The notes below the pieces were generated by a model, which was not told the origin of the DNA, made no database searches, and saw only the letters and a program-made list of their open reading frames with translations. Shown here piece after piece: positions 23,743 through 26,964 of a stretch of 26,964 nucleotides of DNA. The position numbers and the translations under genes are program-made. Numbering within the stretch: position 1 is the stretch's first letter; each line of letters starts with the position of its first letter. Source of the stretch: CAZYIW01 sp964647705 (GTDB lineage: Bacteria; Pseudomonadota; Gammaproteobacteria; PS1; Pseudothioglobaceae); the NCBI GenBank assembly GCA_964647705.1, contig CAZYIW010000015.1:1-26964 (forward strand), given 5' to 3'.

Positions 23743-24242
23743 TGTTACTACCCATTCTTCACTATCCAGACAAACGCCTTCGCACCGTGGCTAAAGAAGT
23801 CAAAGTGGTGGACGACTCAACGCGTGAGCTGGTCAAAAATATGTTTGAAACCATGTATGATGCCCCTGGTATTGGCTTGGCGGCAACGCAAATCAATCAT
23901 CACGAAAGGATTATTGTTATCGACACCTCTGAGGATAAATCCAATCCCCTTTGCCTAATCAATCCACAAATTATTGAAAAAGATGGTGAGATACAATGGG
24001 AAGAAGGCTGTTTGTCCGTACCTAATTATTCCGAACTCGTTAAGCGTGCCAATAAAGTCAAAATCCGTGCGCTTAACGAACAAGGCGAGTCATTCGAGCT
24101 TGAAGCCGAAGAGCTGTTGAGTGTTTGCATACAACACGAAATGGATCACCTAAACGGCATATTGTTTGTTGATTACCTCTCCAAACTCAAGCAAAGACGC
24201 CTTAAAGAAAAAGCCAAAAAAGCTCAAAAAGTTAAACTTTAA
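23742..24242 (+). CDS. def: peptide deformylase
   Basis: Removes the formyl group from the N terminus of nascent proteins. In 166 residues the three motifs are GIGLAATQ (43-50), EEGCLSVP (87-94) with metal ligand Cys90, and QHEMDHLNG (131-139) with His132, catalytic Glu133 and His136. The C terminus is a basic helix (KLKQRRLKEKAKKAQK), as in ribosome-binding PDFs. Start and nadB stop share one base (TAATG). fmt, the usual partner, is not adjacent. Confidence 0.97.
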   Translation: MLLPILHYPDKRLRTVAKEVKVVDDSTRELVKNMFETMYDAPGIGLAATQINHHERIIVIDTSEDKSNPLCLINPQIIEKDGEIQWEEGCLSVPNYSELVKRANKVKIRALNEQGESFELEAEELLSVCIQHEMDHLNGILFVDYLSKLKQRRLKEKAKKAQKVKL

Positions 24243-24246
24243 ACCC

Positions 24247-25218
24247 ATGTCAATTACTCTGGGCCAATACCAATTGCCATCACAAGTATTGCTTGCGCCA
24301 ATGGCTGGCACCAGTGACAAACCTTTTCGAATATTGTGCCGAGAACAAGGTGCTGCGCTCACAACATCCGAAATGGTGGTCATCCAAGAGCACCTACTGG
24401 CCAGCAATAAATCAAAACATCGGTTGGATTTTTCTGGCGAACAAGCGCCCATCAGCGTTCAAATTGCTGGCAGTGAAGCCAATACACTGGCTGAATCATC
24501 CAAACAAGCCGTGGCGTTTGGTGCAGATATTGTTGATATCAATATGGGCTGTCCACAAAAAAAGGTATGCAATAAAGCAGCCGGTTCTGCGCTCATGCAA
24601 GATGAAACACTGGTTAAAACCATCTTGGATACTGTGGTCAATGCCGTTGAAGTTCCCGTTACTCTTAAAATTCGCTCGGGCTGGAGTAGAGACAACAAAA
24701 ATGCCTCTACCATCGCCAAAATAGCGCAAGACAGTGGTGTCAAAATGCTCAGCGTGCATGGCAGAACGCGTGAAGATAAATTTAAAGGAGATGCTGAATA
24801 CGACACCATTAAAACCATCAAACAACAAGTCTCAATTCCTGTCATTGCCAATGGCGATATTACTTCAGGCAAAAAGGCCAAACAGGTGCTTGACTACACA
24901 CTCGCTGATGGGGTGATGGTGGGCAGAGCCACACAAGGCAATCCTTGGATTATTGGCGAAATTGATTTTTTCTTAAAAAATGGCAAAAATCCACCAAAAA
25001 TTCCACTTATTGATAAAAAAAGAACGATTTTGAACCATATAAGCCAAATTTATGACTTTTATGGCGAAAAAATGGGCACACGACTCGCCAGAAAGCACAT
25101 TTTTTGGTATGCTACGCAACTTAACGAAGAAAGTGGTCGCACTTTTTGGAAAAAAATCAATCAAATAAGCGATCACCGAACCCAATACCAAATGCTTGAG
25201 GAATTTTTAAATTCATGA
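24247..25218 (+). CDS. dusB: tRNA-dihydrouridine synthase B
   Basis: Flavoenzyme that reduces uridine to dihydrouridine in tRNA. The ATG at 24247 gives 323 residues, starting four bases after def; an open frame extends upstream into def but that part is unlike Dus. Visible are LAPMAGTSDKPFR (16-28), NMGCPQKKVCNKAAGSAL with catalytic Cys102, HGRTRED, PVIANGDI and DGVMVGRATQGNPW. The pattern NMGCP-x-KKV-x3-AGSAL and the adjacent fis gene identify DusB rather than DusA or DusC. Its stop overlaps the fis start (ATGA), the conserved dusB-fis arrangement in gammaproteobacteria. Confidence 0.96.
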   Translation: MSITLGQYQLPSQVLLAPMAGTSDKPFRILCREQGAALTTSEMVVIQEHLLASNKSKHRLDFSGEQAPISVQIAGSEANTLAESSKQAVAFGADIVDINMGCPQKKVCNKAAGSALMQDETLVKTILDTVVNAVEVPVTLKIRSGWSRDNKNASTIAKIAQDSGVKMLSVHGRTREDKFKGDAEYDTIKTIKQQVSIPVIANGDITSGKKAKQVLDYTLADGVMVGRATQGNPWIIGEIDFFLKNGKNPPKIPLIDKKRTILNHISQIYDFYGEKMGTRLARKHIFWYATQLNEESGRTFWKKINQISDHRTQYQMLEEFLNS

Positions 25219-25442
25219 ACACCGATTTGCCCGCTTGTATTAATGCAAAGCTCGAGCGCTACTTTGAACAGTTAAGTGGCGAAAAAGCCTCTGGCGTGCA
25301 CAAAATGGTTATGCAAGAAGCCGAATCAGTCACCATTAAATTTGTCTTAGACATGGTGGAGCAAAACCAAAGTGAAGCCGCTCGAATTTTGGGCATGAAT
25401 CGTGGCACACTGAAGAAAAAAATCGAATTGTATAAACTGTAA
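25215..25442 (+). CDS. fis: DNA-binding protein Fis
   Basis: Small nucleoid-associated DNA-bending protein. The 75 residues include the helix-turn-helix NQSEAARILGMNRGTLKKK (51-69), closely matching the Fis C terminus, and the helix RYFEQLSG (15-22). E. coli Fis has 98 residues; this version lacks about 20 from the flexible N-terminal arm region, which in E. coli contacts the Hin and Gin recombinases, while DNA binding should be intact. It overlaps dusB by 4 bases and precedes purH, an order I recall from Pseudomonas-type genomes. Confidence 0.95.
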   Translation: MNTDLPACINAKLERYFEQLSGEKASGVHKMVMQEAESVTIKFVLDMVEQNQSEAARILGMNRGTLKKKIELYKL

Positions 25443-25492
25443 AACTTTATAATTACTTCTTGTAATTTTCATCAAATTTTAAAAATCATAAA
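25443..25492. other. AT-rich spacer between fis and purH
   Basis: These 50 bases contain TATAAT (25448-25453) without a matching -35 or TG extension, and a 6-base AT-only hairpin (AATTAC 25451-25456, GTAATT 25462-25467) lacking a GC core. No PurR-like palindrome is visible. It could hold a purH promoter, but I cannot support one. Confidence 0.3.
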
Positions 25493-26964
25493 ATGCCCAT
25501 AAAACGCGCACTTATCAGTGTTTCTGATAAAACAGGAGTCCTTGAGCTTGCACAAGCACTGGCTGAAAAAAATATCGAAATTCTATCCACCGGTGGCACA
25601 GCCAAACTACTGGCCGATAACAACATTCCGGTTATTGAGGTTTCTGACTACACCGGCTTTCCTGAGATGATGGCAGGTCGTGTGAAAACACTAAACCCAA
25701 AAATCCATGGTGGTATTTTGGCACGTCGCGGAATCGATGAAGGCGTCATGGCTGAAAATGACATCAATCCCATTGATCTAGTGGTGGTCAATCTCTACCC
25801 TTTTCAACAAACCATTGCCAATCCAGATTGCACGTTAGAAGATGCCATTGAAAATATTGATATTGGTGGCCCTGCCATGCTCAGATCAAGTGCCAAAAAC
25901 CACGCTTCAGTCACAGTGGTGGTAGATGCTTCAGATTATCAAACCATCATTGATGAAATTAACGCAAATGGCGATACCACACTTGAGACTCGCACCAAGC
26001 TGGCTCTTAAAACTTTTGAACACACCGCGCAATATGATGGCGCCATTGCCAATTACTTAGGTAAGCAAGAAGACGGTTTTTCTAATACCATGAATCTGCA
26101 GTTTAATAAAACTCAATCCATGCGCTATGGTGAAAACCCACATCAGTCAGCAGCGTTTTATGTTGAAAACAATATCTCAGAAGCTTGTGTGGCATCTGCA
26201 ACGCAATTCCAAGGCAAAGAAATGTCGTTTAACAACATGGCCGATGCCGACGCAGCACTAGAATGCGTGCGCACTTTTGATGAGCCCGCTTGTGTGATTG
26301 TTAAACACGCCAACCCTTGTGGTGTGGCCGTGCGTTCTAACATTTTTGAGGCTTATGACGATGCCTTTAAAACCGACCCAACCTCGGCTTTTGGTGGCAT
26401 TATTGCTTTTAATCGCAATTTAGACAAAAAAACTGCGCAAGAAATTATTGATCGCCAGTTCGTTGAAGTTATCATTGCCCCGCATGTAGACGATGATGCC
26501 AAACAGGCGCTATCAGCCAAACAAAATGTTCGTGCATTAGAATGTGGCGACCTAACCACTGCAAAACCCTCTCTAGATTACAAACGCGTTACCGGTGGCT
26601 TGCTCGTGCAAGACAAAGATCTAGGCTCTATCACCAAAGACGATGTCAAATGCGTGAGCAAAATCCAACCAACGGATGAGCAACTTGATGATTTAATGTT
26701 TGCTTGGAAAGTGGCTAAATCTGTTAAATCTAATGCCATTGTTTACGTTAAAAACCAAATGACCATTGGTGTTGGTGCCGGGCAAATGTCTCGTGTTTAT
26801 TCTGCTAAGATTGCCGGCATTAAAGCGGCTGATGAAGGTTTGGTTGTAGAAGGTTCAGTGATGGCATCCGATGCATTCTTCCCCTTTAGAGATGGCATTG
26901 ACGCGGCAGCCCAAGCTGGCATTAAAGCCATTATCCAACCAGGTGGCTCAATGCGCGATGACGA
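25493..26964 (+). CDS. purH: bifunctional AICAR transformylase/IMP cyclohydrolase (3' end cut off)
   Basis: Catalyses the last two steps to IMP in purine synthesis. The frame is open from ATG 25493 to the window end, 490 codons of roughly 520-530, so only about 30-40 residues are missing. The N-terminal IMP cyclohydrolase domain shows ISVSDKTG (8-15), STGGTAKLL (32-40) and GRVKTLNPKIHGG (62-74). The transformylase domain shows SMRYGENPHQ (209-218), VKHANPCG (270-277, with the catalytic Lys-His pair) and SDAFFPFRDG near the cut end. It lies 50 bases after fis; purD, its common partner, would be beyond the window. Confidence 0.96.
   Translation, partial: MPIKRALISVSDKTGVLELAQALAEKNIEILSTGGTAKLLADNNIPVIEVSDYTGFPEMMAGRVKTLNPKIHGGILARRGIDEGVMAENDINPIDLVVVNLYPFQQTIANPDCTLEDAIENIDIGGPAMLRSSAKNHASVTVVVDASDYQTIIDEINANGDTTLETRTKLALKTFEHTAQYDGAIANYLGKQEDGFSNTMNLQFNKTQSMRYGENPHQSAAFYVENNISEACVASATQFQGKEMSFNNMADADAALECVRTFDEPACVIVKHANPCGVAVRSNIFEAYDDAFKTDPTSAFGGIIAFNRNLDKKTAQEIIDRQFVEVIIAPHVDDDAKQALSAKQNVRALECGDLTTAKPSLDYKRVTGGLLVQDKDLGSITKDDVKCVSKIQPTDEQLDDLMFAWKVAKSVKSNAIVYVKNQMTIGVGAGQMSRVYSAKIAGIKAADEGLVVEGSVMASDAFFPFRDGIDAAAQAGIKAIIQPGGSMRDD

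Noticed and set aside
24166..24246. Upstream extension of dusB into def
   Set aside because: It reads def out of frame; the ATG at 24247 gives a normal DusB N terminus.
24293..24881. Three overlapping frames of 110-143 codons (both strands) within dusB
   Set aside because: DusB motifs run continuously through the region; the others have no domain features.
25451..25467. Hairpin after fis as a terminator
   Set aside because: Six A/T-rich pairs with a single GC pair and no proper T tract; too weak to stop transcription.

Overview
The window looks like a piece of a compact, AT-rich gammaproteobacterial chromosome. It has a dusB-fis pair followed by purH, an E. coli-type exonuclease I (sbcB), an AceF with two lipoyl domains, and a YadGH-type transporter; Fis and SbcB are essentially gammaproteobacterial families. 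Low G+C, very short or overlapping gene junctions and the general protein flavour would fit the SUP05/Thioglobus/bivalve-symbiont group, but no diagnostic sulfur-oxidation or carbon-fixation gene is present, so that placement is inference. I see no tRNA, rRNA, CRISPR array, insertion sequence, prophage or plasmid function.

Left part (1-5271, + strand): the RNA helicase deaD; a short stretch holding what looks like the last 32 codons of a lost thioredoxin-family gene; a Sad/GabD-type aldehyde dehydrogenase; a cold-shock protein gene closed by a clear rho-independent terminator; and exonuclease I. Two cold-linked genes (deaD, csp) are thus separated by a metabolic gene next to gene debris.

Repair patch (5385-7295, + strand): nth, behind a good sigma70 promoter, then a DUF1841 gene and a fructosamine-kinase-family gene that overlap by 10 bases. 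The last gene runs tail-to-tail into hisH with overlapping stop codons.

Minus-strand biosynthetic block (13590 down to 7292): folB-folK-dsbA-thiD-hisC-ybgI(NIF3)-asd-hisB-hisH, nine genes with junctions from an 8-base overlap to 2-base gaps, except for one 38-base gap before asd. It mixes folate, disulfide formation, thiamin salvage, histidine and aspartate-family amino-acid synthesis. plsY diverges from folB and converges, overlapping by 11 bases, with a two-gene ABC-2 exporter (yadG-yadH, minus strand).

Right part (16020-26964, + strand): aceF-lpdA (no aceE beside them), a Pcm-like methyltransferase, an RND/MMPL-family membrane protein, nadB, def, dusB, fis, and purH cut by the window end. 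Junctions are again tiny, so most of this could be one transcript from an extended -10 promoter before aceF.

I did not find a convincing undescribed system. The observations most worth a second look are a 120-base near-perfect duplication between the two lipoyl domains of aceF, the thioredoxin-family remnant, the nth-DUF1841-fructosamine kinase cluster, and an RND protein that keeps its transmembrane Asp in only one half.
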